Below are positions 17,000 through 28,728 of a stretch of DNA of 64,000 bases, in pieces; position 1 is the first letter of the stretch, and the number at the start of each line of letters is the position of its first letter. The notes under the pieces were generated by a model. The model saw nothing but the letters and a program-made list of their open reading frames with translations, made no database searches and was not told the DNA's origin. The stretch is from Microbacterium sp. MAH-37 (GTDB lineage Bacteria; Actinomycetota; Actinomycetes; Actinomycetales; Microbacteriaceae). The position numbers and the translations under genes are program-made. The stretch spans positions 310,001-374,000 of the forward strand of contig NZ_WSEN01000004.1 of assembly GCF_009758255.1 (NCBI RefSeq). Reading direction: 5' to 3'.

Positions 17000-17221
17000 A
17001 TGTACGAGCACCCCTACTTCACCCAGACCGTCTTCGCGATCGAGAACGAGCAGCTGGTCCGTGCCACGGAACGCCGCCGCGTCATCCGGGAGCGCCTCGA
17101 CGCCCAGGAGCGCGAGCAGGGCACGACCCGTCGGATGCGTCCGGCGAAGACCGCTCGCCGCACCGCCGCATCCGTCGCTCGCGACGTCACGCCGTGCGTG
17201 AACTGCCCCGCGGCGGCATGA
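17000..17221 (+). CDS. Small basic protein of unknown function
   Basis: 73 residues, start at ATG 17000 with CGAGGAG 5 bases upstream. An N-terminal aromatic segment (MYEHPYFTQTVF) leads into a strongly charged helix rich in Arg and Glu (about 14-45), then a basic stretch and a CVNC pair near the C-terminus. The cysteine pair could bind metal or form a disulfide. No family recognised. The good ribosome binding site and biased codon use support a real gene. It precedes a large LuxR regulator by about 210 bases; whether they are linked is unknown. Confidence 0.65.
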   Translation: MYEHPYFTQTVFAIENEQLVRATERRRVIRERLDAQEREQGTTRRMRPAKTARRTAASVARDVTPCVNCPAAA

Positions 17222-17432
17222 CCGGAGCGCAGCAGGCTCAGGTCGCGCTTCGTCCCGCTCTGCGCCGCGGATTCCGTGACGAGGTGCGACCCGGATGCCG
17301 GGGACGCGCGCGCTCCGGGACGACGCGCGACCGGAGCACGGCCCGGCCCGCGACGACGAACCGGATGCAGGTTCTGCCATGAGCGTCGTCACGCCCGGCG
17401 CCGACGTCGGTGGCCAGTGGCACGATGGGGGG

Positions 17433-20285
17433 ATGCCGCTGATCTCTCCGTCCGCCACGATGGTGGGCCGCGATGCAGAGCTCGCGCTGCTCGAGCAGGC
17501 GTTCGAGCGCGCGGGCGGCGGTGAGCCGGCATCCGTCCTCGTCGGCGGCGAGGCGGGCATCGGCAAGACCCGGCTGCTGGCGGAGTTCGCGCAGCGGCTC
17601 GACGGGCATGCCACGCTGCTGACCGGCTGGTGTCTCGACTACGGTTCCATGCCGGTGCCGTACGGGCCGCTCCCGGCGATCGTCCGCGGAGCGCTCGACG
17701 CTCTGGACGACCCGTCCGCCCAGGCAGCGGGGCCCGGCCGCGCCGCGCTGCGACTGCTGCTCCCCGAGCTCGGCGAAGGGCCCATCGACCGCTCGGCGAT
17801 CGCGCCCGAAGGACTGGGCGAGGCGATCGCCGACGTGTTCGAGGCCGCTGCGCGGCAGCATCCGCTCGTCGTGGTCGTCGAAGACCTGCACTGGGCCGAT
17901 CCGGCTACTCTCTCGATCCTTTCCTTCCTCCTGCGCGCGCTCGCGCGCGAGCGCGTGATGTTCATACTCACCTGCCGCACCGACGAGGTCGGCAGGGGCG
18001 GTGCCGTGCGGTCCTTCCTGGCGGGTGCCGAGCGCGCCCGCCTGCTCGACCGCATCGGCCTGGAGCGCCTCGACGCCTCCGCGGTGCGGATCCTGGCCGA
18101 GGCGCTGCGCGGGGGCGTCGACGACGCCGCCTTCGCCCGCATGCTCGAGCGATCTGAGGGTGTGCCGTTCTTCGTGGAGGAACTCTCCTGCAACGCCGAC
18201 GGGCCGATCCCCGACACACTGCGCGAGGTGCTGCTCGCCCGGTTCGACGGGCTCGGCGACGACGCGAAGCGTGTGGTGCGACTGGCATCCGCCTCTGACG
18301 GATCGGTGTCGCACGACCTGCTCGCCACCCTCGCCGGCCTGCCCGACGAGCGCCTCGACGAGGCCCTGCGCGAGGCGATGGTCGCGTCGATCCTCGCTGT
18401 ACGGGACGACGACGCGTACGGCTTCCGGCATGCGCTGCTGCGCGAGGCCGTGCACGACGACCTGCTCCCCGGGGAGCGGGGGCGTCTGCACCGCGCGTAT
18501 GCGGAGGCCCTCGAGGCGCGACCGGCCGACGAGTGCAACCGCGCCTCCGAACTCGCGTTCCACTGGCACCAAGCGCATGACCCGCGCCGTGCTCTCGACG
18601 CCGCGGTGCGGGCGATGGCCCAGGCGCGCACCGCGTACGCGTTCTCCTCCGCGGCGCGGTTCGGCGAACTCGCGTTGGAACTGTGGGATCAGGTGCCGGA
18701 TGCGGAGGAGCTGGTCGGCATGCCGAGGATCGCCCTGCTCGTACAGGTGGGGTCGATCCTGCGGAATGCCGGCGACACCGAGCGAGCGCTGAGCGTCGTC
18801 GACCTCGCCCTCGCCGAGGCGGATGAGCGCACCGAGCTCGGTCTGCGCGTGCGACTCCTCCGCGACAAGGCACAGTACCTGCAGAACGCCGGGCGACCAG
18901 GGGCGATCGAGTACGCCCAGAAGTCGCTCGCGCTGATGGACGACGATTTCGATGACCAGGCGCTGCGGGCGTCGGTGCTGGTCCTGCTCGCGGGCCGTCT
19001 CATGATCAGCGCGCGCTTCGACGAGTCCGAGGAGGCGGCCTCCGACGCGATCCGGATCGGCGAGAGCATCGGATCCCACTCTGTGATCTCGATCGCTGCG
19101 AACCTCATCGCGGTCTGCCAGATGGAGCGCGGTGACCTCGACAGTGCGTACGCGTGGTTCCGGCGCGCGTGGGAGCACGCCGTAGACAACTCCTCGAAGC
19201 TGAAGTATCGGGTCAATTACTCCGACGCCCTCTGTCTGCTGGGGCGAAACCACGAAGCGATCAGGGTCGCTGAGGAGGGCGTTGCGCATGCGCGCGCTCT
19301 CGGTCTGGAGCGCACGAGCGGCTCGATCCTCACTCAGAACCTCGTAGAGCCCCTGCAGCAGCTGGGGGCGATCGACCGCGCCGAGGAGCTGCTCGCGAAT
19401 GATCTGGCCGTCCGCACGCACCGCATCTTCCGGGTGTACACGACGGCGTCGCGCATCAAGGCGCTCGCCTGGCGCGGACGCATCGACGAGGCCGTCTCGC
19501 TGCGGGACGAGTGGCGAGCCAGGGTGGATGCGGCCGCCGAGGTGGAGACCCAGGTCTGGTACGCCCGCCTGAAGTCCGCGCTCGACATCGAACTGAATGC
19601 GGGGCGCGACGACGCGGCGGCGGACCTCCTCGACGGGCTGCTCGACGCACCAGGAGACCTGCCCGCGCACTTCGCACGGCTGCTCGGTGAGAGTGGATGG
19701 ACGGTCGCGGCGCTGCGCGCCGACGGGAAGCACGCACGTGCCGCCGCGCTGGCGGACCGCCTCGTCGCCGCGTGGGACGCGCTGCCCGATGATCTGCAGC
19801 ACCCGCACTGGGGCCCCGTGCTGCGGGCGCTGCTGCACCCGACAGCGGATGCGCTGCGCGGGGCGCTCCCGCACGCCGACGATACGGACGCGCCGGTCCT
19901 GCACGCCGTGCTGGTGCGGCTGGAGCTCGCGAAGGCCGTCTTGGCCGAGCGCGGCGACCGCGCCGAGGCGGCCGAGGCTCTGGCCGAGGCGTCAGCGATC
20001 TCCGAGCGAGTCGGACACGTCCGCCTCGCGAGGGACGTGGCCGAGTTCACCGCGGCATCCGGTCTCGCCCACGGCCACTCGCGCGGCGACGGGGCTGAGC
20101 TGACCGAGCGCGAGCGTCAGGTGCTCGACCTGATCAGCGAGGGGCGCAGCAACCGCGAGATCGCCGACCAGCTGTTCATCAGCATCAAGACTGTGAGCGT
20201 GCACGTCTCCTCCATCTTGCGCAAGCTCGGCGTCGCCTCCCGCACCGAAGCCGCCGCGCGGCTGCGCGCCGGGGTCGGGGTCTAG
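17433..20285 (+). CDS. Large AAA-ATPase LuxR-family regulator (MalT/LAL type)
   Basis: 950 residues. An N-terminal STAND/AAA module has Walker A GGEAGIGKT (38-46) and Walker B in VVVEDLHWAD near 155; a long helical tetratricopeptide-like middle follows, and a LuxR helix-turn-helix lies at the end (ELTERERQVLDLISEG to SILRKLGVASRTEAAARL). LAL regulators are ATP-dependent switches for catabolic or antibiotic genes. ATG 17433 is preferred: CACGAT lies 6 bases upstream, and alignable sequence (MVGRD) begins soon after. ATG 17380 is the alternative. Targets are not evident from neighbours. Confidence 0.85.
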   Translation: MPLISPSATMVGRDAELALLEQAFERAGGGEPASVLVGGEAGIGKTRLLAEFAQRLDGHATLLTGWCLDYGSMPVPYGPLPAIVRGALDALDDPSAQAAGPGRAALRLLLPELGEGPIDRSAIAPEGLGEAIADVFEAAARQHPLVVVVEDLHWADPATLSILSFLLRALARERVMFILTCRTDEVGRGGAVRSFLAGAERARLLDRIGLERLDASAVRILAEALRGGVDDAAFARMLERSEGVPFFVEELSCNADGPIPDTLREVLLARFDGLGDDAKRVVRLASASDGSVSHDLLATLAGLPDERLDEALREAMVASILAVRDDDAYGFRHALLREAVHDDLLPGERGRLHRAYAEALEARPADECNRASELAFHWHQAHDPRRALDAAVRAMAQARTAYAFSSAARFGELALELWDQVPDAEELVGMPRIALLVQVGSILRNAGDTERALSVVDLALAEADERTELGLRVRLLRDKAQYLQNAGRPGAIEYAQKSLALMDDDFDDQALRASVLVLLAGRLMISARFDESEEAASDAIRIGESIGSHSVISIAANLIAVCQMERGDLDSAYAWFRRAWEHAVDNSSKLKYRVNYSDALCLLGRNHEAIRVAEEGVAHARALGLERTSGSILTQNLVEPLQQLGAIDRAEELLANDLAVRTHRIFRVYTTASRIKALAWRGRIDEAVSLRDEWRARVDAAAEVETQVWYARLKSALDIELNAGRDDAAADLLDGLLDAPGDLPAHFARLLGESGWTVAALRADGKHARAAALADRLVAAWDALPDDLQHPHWGPVLRALLHPTADALRGALPHADDTDAPVLHAVLVRLELAKAVLAERGDRAEAAEALAEASAISERVGHVRLARDVAEFTAASGLAHGHSRGDGAELTERERQVLDLISEGRSNREIADQLFISIKTVSVHVSSILRKLGVASRTEAAARLRAGVGV

Positions 20286-20323
20286 CCCGACGGAGAACGG
20301 CTGTGCCGCGCGGCCGGCCTCTG

Positions 20324-20704
20324 TCAGGCTGCCGCAGCCTGCGCGTTCGGGATCTCGTCGAGCGCGTAGTAGACGGGGATGCCGCGGTCCTGCGCGATGG
20401 CGACATCCTGGTCGGCGCCGCGCGACTCCCCAGGCAGACGCAGAACGGCGTCGCAGTGCTGCAGCAGGCGCTCCGCCGTGGGATACATCACCTCGGCCGC
20501 GAGCGGATCGGCGGGCCCCTCGGCTCCTGCGCTCGACAGCACGGGGAGTGCGACCCACTCGCCGATCATCGGCACATGGCCGGCCTGGAAGATCGGCCAG
20601 GCGGCCTCCTCGAGGCGCTTCAGGTTGCGGGCCATCAGCACGGGGTCCCCATTCGTCCCCGAGGCGTACGGACCTGCGATCAGAATCAACATAGGCTTGC
20701 TCAT
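20324..20704 (-). CDS. DUF4406/nucleoside 2-deoxyribosyltransferase-like protein
   Basis: 126 residues. The Rossmann-like N-terminus LILIAGPYASGT and the later DAVLRLPGESRGADQDVAIAQDRGIPVYY match DUF4406 and related nucleoside deoxyribosyltransferase-fold proteins; the Ser-Arg-Gly-Ala-Asp segment corresponds to the substrate loop. The ATG at 20704 lies 7 bases after TATCGT (20712-20717, minus strand) with no ribosome binding site. Divergent from a DeoR regulator that may control it. Predicted role: hydrolysis or transfer at the N-glycosidic bond of a nucleoside or nucleotide sugar. Reaction not certain. Confidence 0.7.
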   Translation of the reverse strand: MSKPMLILIAGPYASGTNGDPVLMARNLKRLEEAAWPIFQAGHVPMIGEWVALPVLSSAGAEGPADPLAAEVMYPTAERLLQHCDAVLRLPGESRGADQDVAIAQDRGIPVYYALDEIPNAQAAAA

Positions 20705-20751
20705 AACATGCACGATACAGCAAAAACGTGCAGAAACAGGAAGGAATGTGG

Positions 20752-21507
20752 ATGCTCGCTGCGGCGCGGAAGGATCTGCTGCTGGAACGGCTGCGCACGG
20801 ACGGGCGAATCGTCGCGAAGGAGATCGCCGCCGAGCTCGGTCTGTCCGAAGACAGCATCCGTCGGGATCTGCGGGAACTCGATGCCGCCGGTCTGGCGGT
20901 GCGCGTCTACGGTGGCGCGCTGCCCGCCTCGCCTGCGGTGGTCGACTACGCCACGCGCACGCGAGTCGCACCCGAGAGCAAGGCGCGCGTGGCCGCGGCC
21001 GCCGTCTCCCTGATCGAGCCGGGGGCGACGATCATCCTCGACGGCGGAACGACGACTCTCGCGATGGTCCACGCATTGCCGAAGACCTTCCCCTGCACGA
21101 TCATCACGCACAGCCCGACCGTCGCCTCCGCACTGCTCGAGCATCAGGCCGAGATCTATCTGCTCGGCGGACAGGTCTTCAAGCACTCGGCCGTCGCCTG
21201 TGGTGCTGCCGCCGTCGAGGCGGCGAACCGGATCAGTGCCGACCTGTTCTTCCTCGGGGTGACGGGCATCCATCCGACCGCCGGGCTGACCACCGGAGAC
21301 GCCGAAGAAGCCGCCATGAAGCGCCACCTCGCCTCACGCGCGGCGGAGACGTACGTGCTCGGCAGCGACGAGAAGCTCGGCACCGCCTCCCGCTACACGG
21401 TCCTCTCGCTTGCCGAGGTCGCCGGGGTCATCACCGATCAGCCCGGCGGGCATCCGATCTCGCGACAGCTGTCCGAGGCCGGCGTCCGACTCCTGCACGC
21501 CGGCTGA
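20752..21507 (+). CDS. DeoR-family transcriptional regulator
   Basis: 251 residues: DeoR winged helix at the N-terminus (RKDLLLERLRTDGRIVAKEIA, then DSIRRDLRELDAAG) and a DeoRC sugar-phosphate sensing domain with the GTTT loop (LDGGTTTLAMVHALP near 96) and GVTGIHPTAGLTTGD near 165. ATG 20752 is used because AGGAAGG lies 7 bases upstream; GTG 20728 and ATG 20746 are in frame but poorly spaced. These repressors usually respond to phosphorylated sugars and regulate adjacent catabolic genes, here perhaps the divergent deoxyribosyltransferase-like gene. Confidence 0.85.
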   Translation: MLAAARKDLLLERLRTDGRIVAKEIAAELGLSEDSIRRDLRELDAAGLAVRVYGGALPASPAVVDYATRTRVAPESKARVAAAAVSLIEPGATIILDGGTTTLAMVHALPKTFPCTIITHSPTVASALLEHQAEIYLLGGQVFKHSAVACGAAAVEAANRISADLFFLGVTGIHPTAGLTTGDAEEAAMKRHLASRAAETYVLGSDEKLGTASRYTVLSLAEVAGVITDQPGGHPISRQLSEAGVRLLHAG

Positions 21508-21531
21508 GAGCGCCCCTTCACCTCGGGAGCG

Positions 21532-22464
21532 TCAGCGCACCGGCGTGATGCGATCGCGCAGGGCGCTGCTCTCATGCGTGAGGGTGGCCACGACCTCGAA
21601 GATCGTCGACTCGATCGCCGCGACCGCGGCGCTCGGCCGCACCGTCGCGCGCCGCGAGAGGTTGACCGTGCGGGTGAGAGACGGATCGCTCAGCTGCGAG
21701 GCGCGCAGCTCCGGCCTGCCGAGCAGTACGGTCGCCGGCACGACGGCCACACCGATCCCTCGGGCCACGAAGCGCAGCACGGCGTCCATCTCGGCGCCCT
21801 CCACGGCGATCATCGGCGTCAGGCCGGCCGCCTCGAATGCGGCATCCGTGGCGACCCGCAGGTCGTAGCTGCGGTTGAAAGCGACCTGCGGCAGCGCCGC
21901 CAGCTCGCGGACCGTGAGGCGGGCGGGGACCCCTGTCGCATCGGTGGCGGAGGCGACGACCAGTTCCTCCGTGAACAGCGGCACGCGCTCGACGGCGGCA
22001 TCGCTGCGCACGTTCGGTCGCGTGATGGTCAGGGCGAGATCGAGCGCGCCCTCTCCGAGCGCCTCCACGAGGGCCCGGGATCCCGCCTCCGTGATGTGCA
22101 GGTCGATGCCGGGATGCGCGCGCCGGAACTCGGCGATCACCTCGGCCACCACCGAGACGCACAGCGTCGGCGGTGCGCCCAGCCGGATGCGGCCGCGCCG
22201 CAGCCCCGCGAGTTCGTCCATCTCCTGCCGTGCGGCGTCGGCGTCGGCCAGCATCCGTCTGGCGATCGGCAGCAGCGCCTCGCCGGCGGTGGTGATCGCG
22301 ACACCGGTGCGGTCGCGCTGGAACAGCGTGGCGCCGAGGTCGGATTCCAGCGCCTGGATCTGCCGTGACAGTGACGGCTGGGTCACATACAGCTCGTCGG
22401 CGGCGCGGGTGAAGTGCCCCAGACGCGCGACTGCCTCGAACGAGCGCAGTTCCTCGAGTCTCAT
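21532..22464 (-). CDS. LysR-family regulator
   Basis: 310 residues with the classic N-terminal helix-turn-helix (FEAVARLGHFTRAADELYVTQPSLSRQIQALE) and a periplasmic-binding-protein-like effector domain. ATG 22464 follows TACGTT (22471-22476, minus strand) by 6 bases, a leaderless arrangement. It is divergent from the flavoprotein gene starting at 22536, and the 71-base interval must contain both promoters, the usual layout for a LysR regulator and its target. Confidence 0.9.
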   Translation of the reverse strand: MRLEELRSFEAVARLGHFTRAADELYVTQPSLSRQIQALESDLGATLFQRDRTGVAITTAGEALLPIARRMLADADAARQEMDELAGLRRGRIRLGAPPTLCVSVVAEVIAEFRRAHPGIDLHITEAGSRALVEALGEGALDLALTITRPNVRSDAAVERVPLFTEELVVASATDATGVPARLTVRELAALPQVAFNRSYDLRVATDAAFEAAGLTPMIAVEGAEMDAVLRFVARGIGVAVVPATVLLGRPELRASQLSDPSLTRTVNLSRRATVRPSAAVAAIESTIFEVVATLTHESSALRDRITPVR

Positions 22465-22535
22465 GCGTCAAACGTATCGAAACCAGTTGAACTATGCATT
22501 GGCGGGATTCAACGCAGGTTCCTAGCGTGGAACGC

Positions 22536-24284
22536 ATGCTCTCCTCCCCGCATGCAGAACGTCACCTCACCACCTCCGTCCTCGTCATCGGCACCGGTGG
22601 CGCGGGCCTCCGCGCGTCCATCGAGCTCGCCGAACGCGGCATCCAGATACTCGCCGTCGGCAAGCGCCGCAAGCACGACGCCCACACCACGCTCGCCGCC
22701 GGCGGCATCAACGCCGCGCTCGGCACCATGGACCCCGAGGACTCCTGGCAGCAGCACGCCGCCGACACCCTGCGCGAGTCGTACTTCCTCGCCGATCCCG
22801 AGATCGTCGAGGTCGTCGCGCGCAACGCCGCTCGCGGCATCGAAGACCTCGAGCGGTGGGGGATGCCCTTCGCGCGTGAGGCCGACGGACGCATCAGCCA
22901 GCGCTTCTTCGGCGCGCACACCTACCGCCGCACCGCCTACGCCGGCGACTACACCGGTCTCGAGATCCAGCGCACGCTCGTGCGCCGCGCCGCCGAACTC
23001 GCAGTGCCCATCATCGACACGATCTACATCACGCGCATCCTCACCGCGGACGGCACGGTGTTCGGCGCCTACGGCTTCGACATCGTCGACGGCACCCCGA
23101 TCGTCATCCACGCCGACGCGGTCATCCTCGCCGCAGGCGGGCACACCCGCATCTGGCGGTACACGTCCTCGCGGCGCGATGAGAACACCGGTGACTCGTT
23201 CCGGCTCGCTGCTCTCGCCGGCGCGCGGATCCGCGACGCCGAACTCGTGCAGTTCCACCCCTCCGGGCTGCTCGAACCCGACGACGCGGCCGGCACGCTC
23301 GTGTCCGAGGCGGCGCGGGGCGAGGGCGGCATCCTCACCAACGCCCTGGGCGAGCGGTTCATGGAGCGCTACGACCCCGAGCGCATGGAGCTGTCCACCC
23401 GTGACCGGGTCGCCCTGGCGAACTACACCGAGATCGCCGAGGGTCGCGGCACCGAGAAGGGCGGCGTCTGGCTGGACGTCTCGCACCTGCCGCGCGAGCA
23501 GGTCCTCGAGAAGCTGCCGCGCCTGTACCGGGCGATGATCGATCTGCAGATGCTCGACATCACCGAGCAGCCCATGGAGGTGGCGCCCACCGCGCACTAC
23601 TCGATGGGCGGCGTGTGGGTGCGAGCCGAGGACCACGGCACCGGAGTCGAGGGGCTGTACGCCATCGGCGAGGCATCCAGCGGCCTGCACGGAGCGAACC
23701 GGCTGGGAGGTAACTCGCTCATCGAGCTCATGGTCTACGGACGGATCACCGGCGAGACCGCGGCCGACTACGTGCGCGGTCGCACCGAGGTGCGACGTGA
23801 TCCGGAGGCCGTCGCCGCGGCGCGCGCCGAGCTGGAGGGCTTCCTGCACAGCACCGGCACCGAGACGCCGCGGCGGCTGCAGCGCGCCGTGCGCGATCTG
23901 ATGACCGCGCATGCCGGCGTCATCCGCACTGAGGAATCCCTCCGCGCGGGTCTCGCCGAGCTCGCCGTCCTCGAGGAGCGCGCGAAGAACGTCACCGCGC
24001 ATCCCGACATCGCAGGCTTCGACGATCTCGCGCACGCCTTCGATCTGCTCGGCTCACTGCTGGCCGCCCGCGCCACCCTCGAGTCGGCGATCGAACGCCG
24101 GGAGACCCGCGGATGCCACAACCGCGCCGACTTCCCCGAGACCGATCCCGCGCTGCGCGGCAACATGATCTGGACGCCCGGCGGCGGCGTCGAGTTCGAG
24201 CCGCTGCCCGAGGCGCCGGATTCGTTCCGCGAGCTCGCCGAGAAGGCGGCATCCGACTCGGTCCAGGGCAAGCTCGTCGAGTGA
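22536..24284 (+). CDS. Solitary FAD flavoprotein of the succinate dehydrogenase/fumarate reductase/L-aspartate oxidase family
   Basis: 582 residues. N-terminal FAD site GTGGAGLRASIELAERG (about 18-34), then TTLAAGGINAALG, VQFHPSG, SEAARGEGG, and the capping/catalytic region TAHYSMGGVW near 367 and GANRLGGNSLIE near 400. The C-terminal helical domain ends in ETRGCHNRADFPETD. No iron-sulfur or membrane-anchor subunit lies nearby, so it is unlikely to be the housekeeping Sdh complex; a soluble fumarate reductase-like or dicarboxylate-oxidising enzyme is more likely. ATG 22536 follows TAGCGT by 7 bases (leaderless pattern). Likely under the divergent LysR protein. Confidence 0.8.
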   Translation: MLSSPHAERHLTTSVLVIGTGGAGLRASIELAERGIQILAVGKRRKHDAHTTLAAGGINAALGTMDPEDSWQQHAADTLRESYFLADPEIVEVVARNAARGIEDLERWGMPFAREADGRISQRFFGAHTYRRTAYAGDYTGLEIQRTLVRRAAELAVPIIDTIYITRILTADGTVFGAYGFDIVDGTPIVIHADAVILAAGGHTRIWRYTSSRRDENTGDSFRLAALAGARIRDAELVQFHPSGLLEPDDAAGTLVSEAARGEGGILTNALGERFMERYDPERMELSTRDRVALANYTEIAEGRGTEKGGVWLDVSHLPREQVLEKLPRLYRAMIDLQMLDITEQPMEVAPTAHYSMGGVWVRAEDHGTGVEGLYAIGEASSGLHGANRLGGNSLIELMVYGRITGETAADYVRGRTEVRRDPEAVAAARAELEGFLHSTGTETPRRLQRAVRDLMTAHAGVIRTEESLRAGLAELAVLEERAKNVTAHPDIAGFDDLAHAFDLLGSLLAARATLESAIERRETRGCHNRADFPETDPALRGNMIWTPGGGVEFEPLPEAPDSFRELAEKAASDSVQGKLVE

Positions 24285-24292
24285 TCCGGCGG

Positions 24293-24323
24293 CGGCGCGG
24301 CGGGCCGAGCTGCCGCCGCGCCG
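24293..24323 (+). terminator. Terminator after the flavoprotein gene
   Basis: 11-bp perfect GC arms (CGGCGCGGCGG / CCGCCGCGCCG) with a 9-base loop, 8 bases after the stop. Confidence 0.65.
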
Positions 24324-24401
24324 TCTCGGGTATCGCGCTCGCCCGCCTGCTTTGGCAGGGTGGGGGTCGAAGCGGTGCGCCGCATCGCGGAAGGGACGAT
24401 G

Positions 24402-25916
24402 ATGTCCGATTCGATCTTCACCTACGTGGCTCTCGGGGTGTACTTCGCCGGGATGCTCCTGATCGGATGGTTCGCGTTCAAGCGCACCGATGATCACGAG
24501 GACTACATGCTCGGCGGCCGCAACCTGCCGCCGTGGGTCGCAGCGATCAGCGCCGGCGCCGCAGACATGTCCGGATGGCTCGTGATGGGTCTGCCGGGCG
24601 TCATCTATCTCAACGGCCTGATCGAGGCGTGGATCGCGATCGGCCTGACCATCGGCGCCTACCTGAACTGGCTGCTGGTCGCTCCGCGCCTGCGCGCGTA
24701 CACCGAGGTGTCGCGCAACTCGATCACCGTCCCCAGCTTCTTCGAGAACAGGCTGCGGGACAGGACGCGGATGCTGCGCATCCTCTCCGGCGTCGTCATC
24801 CTGGTCTTCTTCACGCTGTACATCTCGTCGGGCATGGTCGCCGCGGGCAAGTTCTTCGAGGGATCCTTCAACGGTGACTACCTGTGGGGAATGCTGCTGG
24901 TCGGCGGGATCACACTGCTCTACACGCTGTTCGGCGGATTCCTCGGCGCCTCCCTCACCGACGTGGTCCAGGGACTGATGATGGTGGTCGCGCTGATCGT
25001 CGTGCCGGTGGCGGCGGTGATCGCGATCGGCGGCATCGACGAGACCGCGACGCTGATCGACTCCGAACGCGACCCGGGCTTCCTGTCACTGATGGGCACC
25101 GAGACCGTCACCGGCGGCACGGTGCTGGCGATCGTCTCGGCACTGGCCTGGGGCCTCGGCTACTTCGGCCAGCCGCACATCGTGGTGCGCTTCATGGCGC
25201 TGCGCTCGCCGCAGGAGGCGAAGAGCGCGCGCCGCATCGGCATCTCCTGGATGGTCGTGTCGATGGTCGGCGCGGTGATCTCTGGCATCGTCGGCGTCGC
25301 CTACATGGCGAGCAAGGGCATCACGCTCGACGATCCGGAGACCGTGGTGCTGGTGATGTCGCGCACCCTGCTGCATCCGTTCGTCGCCGGACTGGTGCTC
25401 GCGGCCGTGCTCGCGGCGATCATGAGCACGGTGTCGAGTCAGCTGGTGGTGTGCTCGTCGGCGCTCGTCGAGGACCTCTACAAGGTGTTCAAGAAGACCG
25501 CACCCGAGCAGAAGCGGCTCGTGCTGATGGGGCGGATGGCCGTGCTGGTCGTGGCGATCATCGCGATCCTGCTGGCGATCACGCCGAACGACACGGTGCT
25601 CGGCCTGGTGTCGTTCGCGTGGGCCGGGTTCGGCGCCGCGTTCGGCCCGATCATCCTGCTGAGCCTGTTCTGGCGCCGGCTCACCAACTGGGGCGCGCTG
25701 GCCGGCATGTTCGTGGGCGCCGCGACGGTGTTCATCTGGAAGCCGCTGAACACCGGTCTGTACGAGCTGCTGCCGGGGTTCGTGCTCGCGTTCATCGCGG
25801 CGATCGTGGTGAGCCTGTTCACCTACAAGCACAACGAGGAGATCCAGGACGAGTTCACCCAGACCGGGACGATGTTGGCAGTGCCGCGTCCGCACGCGGT
25901 GGGCGACACTCCCTGA
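24402..25916 (+). CDS. putP: Sodium/proline symporter (SSS family, PutP-like)
   Basis: 504-residue sodium:solute symporter with about 13 membrane helices. The PutP signature is clear: YMLGGRNLPPWVAAISAGAADMSGWLVMGLPG near residue 30-65, LGYFGQPHIVVRFMA near 250, and a C-terminal FSLFTYKHNEE-like exit. ATG 24402 has GGAAGGGA 5 bases upstream; the adjacent ATG at 24399 is too close to it. Imports L-proline (or a related amino acid) with Na+. It is monocistronic; its 3' region runs into the copper operator-terminator palindrome. Confidence 0.85.
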   Translation: MSDSIFTYVALGVYFAGMLLIGWFAFKRTDDHEDYMLGGRNLPPWVAAISAGAADMSGWLVMGLPGVIYLNGLIEAWIAIGLTIGAYLNWLLVAPRLRAYTEVSRNSITVPSFFENRLRDRTRMLRILSGVVILVFFTLYISSGMVAAGKFFEGSFNGDYLWGMLLVGGITLLYTLFGGFLGASLTDVVQGLMMVVALIVVPVAAVIAIGGIDETATLIDSERDPGFLSLMGTETVTGGTVLAIVSALAWGLGYFGQPHIVVRFMALRSPQEAKSARRIGISWMVVSMVGAVISGIVGVAYMASKGITLDDPETVVLVMSRTLLHPFVAGLVLAAVLAAIMSTVSSQLVVCSSALVEDLYKVFKKTAPEQKRLVLMGRMAVLVVAIIAILLAITPNDTVLGLVSFAWAGFGAAFGPIILLSLFWRRLTNWGALAGMFVGAATVFIWKPLNTGLYELLPGFVLAFIAAIVVSLFTYKHNEEIQDEFTQTGTMLAVPRPHAVGDTP

Positions 25917-25929
25917 CCTGCCGCCATGA

Positions 25930-25972
25930 AAGAAGATACCCCTGCGGGAATACCCCATGGGGGTATCTTCTT
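25930..25972. terminator. Hairpin after putP overlapping a copper operator
   Basis: 13-bp perfect arms AAGAAGATACCCC / GGGGTATCTTCTT, 17-base loop, starting 14 bases after the putP stop. The right arm and loop contain the CsoR-like site at 25950-25966, so one segment appears to serve both as terminator and operator. Confidence 0.6.
25950..25966. promoter_or_regulatory. CsoR-like operator, site 1 (upstream of copZ)
   Basis: 17-bp near-palindrome ATACCCCATGGGGGTAT. The same pattern, RTACCCCAKGGGGGTAY, recurs at 25989 and 28808, each time ahead of a copper gene. G-tract palindromes of this form are typical of CsoR/RcnR-type copper repressors. Confidence 0.75.
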
Positions 25973-25988
25973 GTATGCTGGTGAGACG

Positions 25989-26005
25989 GTACCCCAGGGG
26001 GGTAC
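25989..26005. promoter_or_regulatory. CsoR-like operator, site 2 (copZ promoter)
   Basis: GTACCCCAGGGGGGTAC; its right end overlaps the TACTCT hexamer at 26003-26008, a possible -10 of copZ, so repressor binding would block RNA polymerase. Confidence 0.75.
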
Positions 26006-26035
26006 TCTGGAGTCAGTTACAGAAAGGTGCGAACC

Positions 26036-26245
26036 ATGACCACGACCGAGTTCCAGGTGACCGGGATGACCTGCGGGCACTGCGAGATGTCCGTCCGCAA
26101 GGAGGTCCAGCAGGTCGCCGGTGTCGAAGGCGTCGACGTCAGCGCGCAGACCGGAAAGCTCATCGTCACCTCCGCGGCATCCGTCGACGCGGACGCCGTG
26201 ATCGCGGCCGTCGACGAGGCCGGCTACGCGGCCGTCGCCGCCTGA
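26036..26245 (+). CDS. copZ: CopZ-type copper chaperone
   Basis: 69 residues, a single heavy-metal-associated (ferredoxin-like) domain with the metal motif GMTCGHC near residue 10; the two cysteines bind Cu(I). It should pass copper to the N-terminal domain of the CopA ATPase encoded 36 bases downstream. ATG 26036 follows AGAAAGG; the in-frame ATG at 26027 is less well placed. Transcribed from the operator-bearing region at 25950-26005, so expression should rise with copper. Confidence 0.92.
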   Translation: MTTTEFQVTGMTCGHCEMSVRKEVQQVAGVEGVDVSAQTGKLIVTSAASVDADAVIAAVDEAGYAAVAA

Positions 26246-26281
26246 CACCCACCCATCCATCGAGACTGGAGCATCCGAACC

Positions 26282-28654
<2,373 letters not shown>

Positions 28655-28728
28655 GTCGGGGCGTCCGTGGTCGGCGTGGTCGGCGTGTTCGGATCGCAGC
28701 TCGCGTCGGAATGCCCGCCTCTCCTTCG

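Noticed and set aside
17238..19904. Long minus-strand ORF opposite the LuxR regulator
   Set aside because: Antisense shadow; the plus-strand frame has Walker motifs and a LuxR helix-turn-helix, the minus frame has no recognisable fold.
22536..24284. Housekeeping succinate dehydrogenase SdhA
   Set aside because: No SdhB, SdhC or SdhD neighbours and a divergent LysR regulator; a solitary specialised flavoprotein is more likely.
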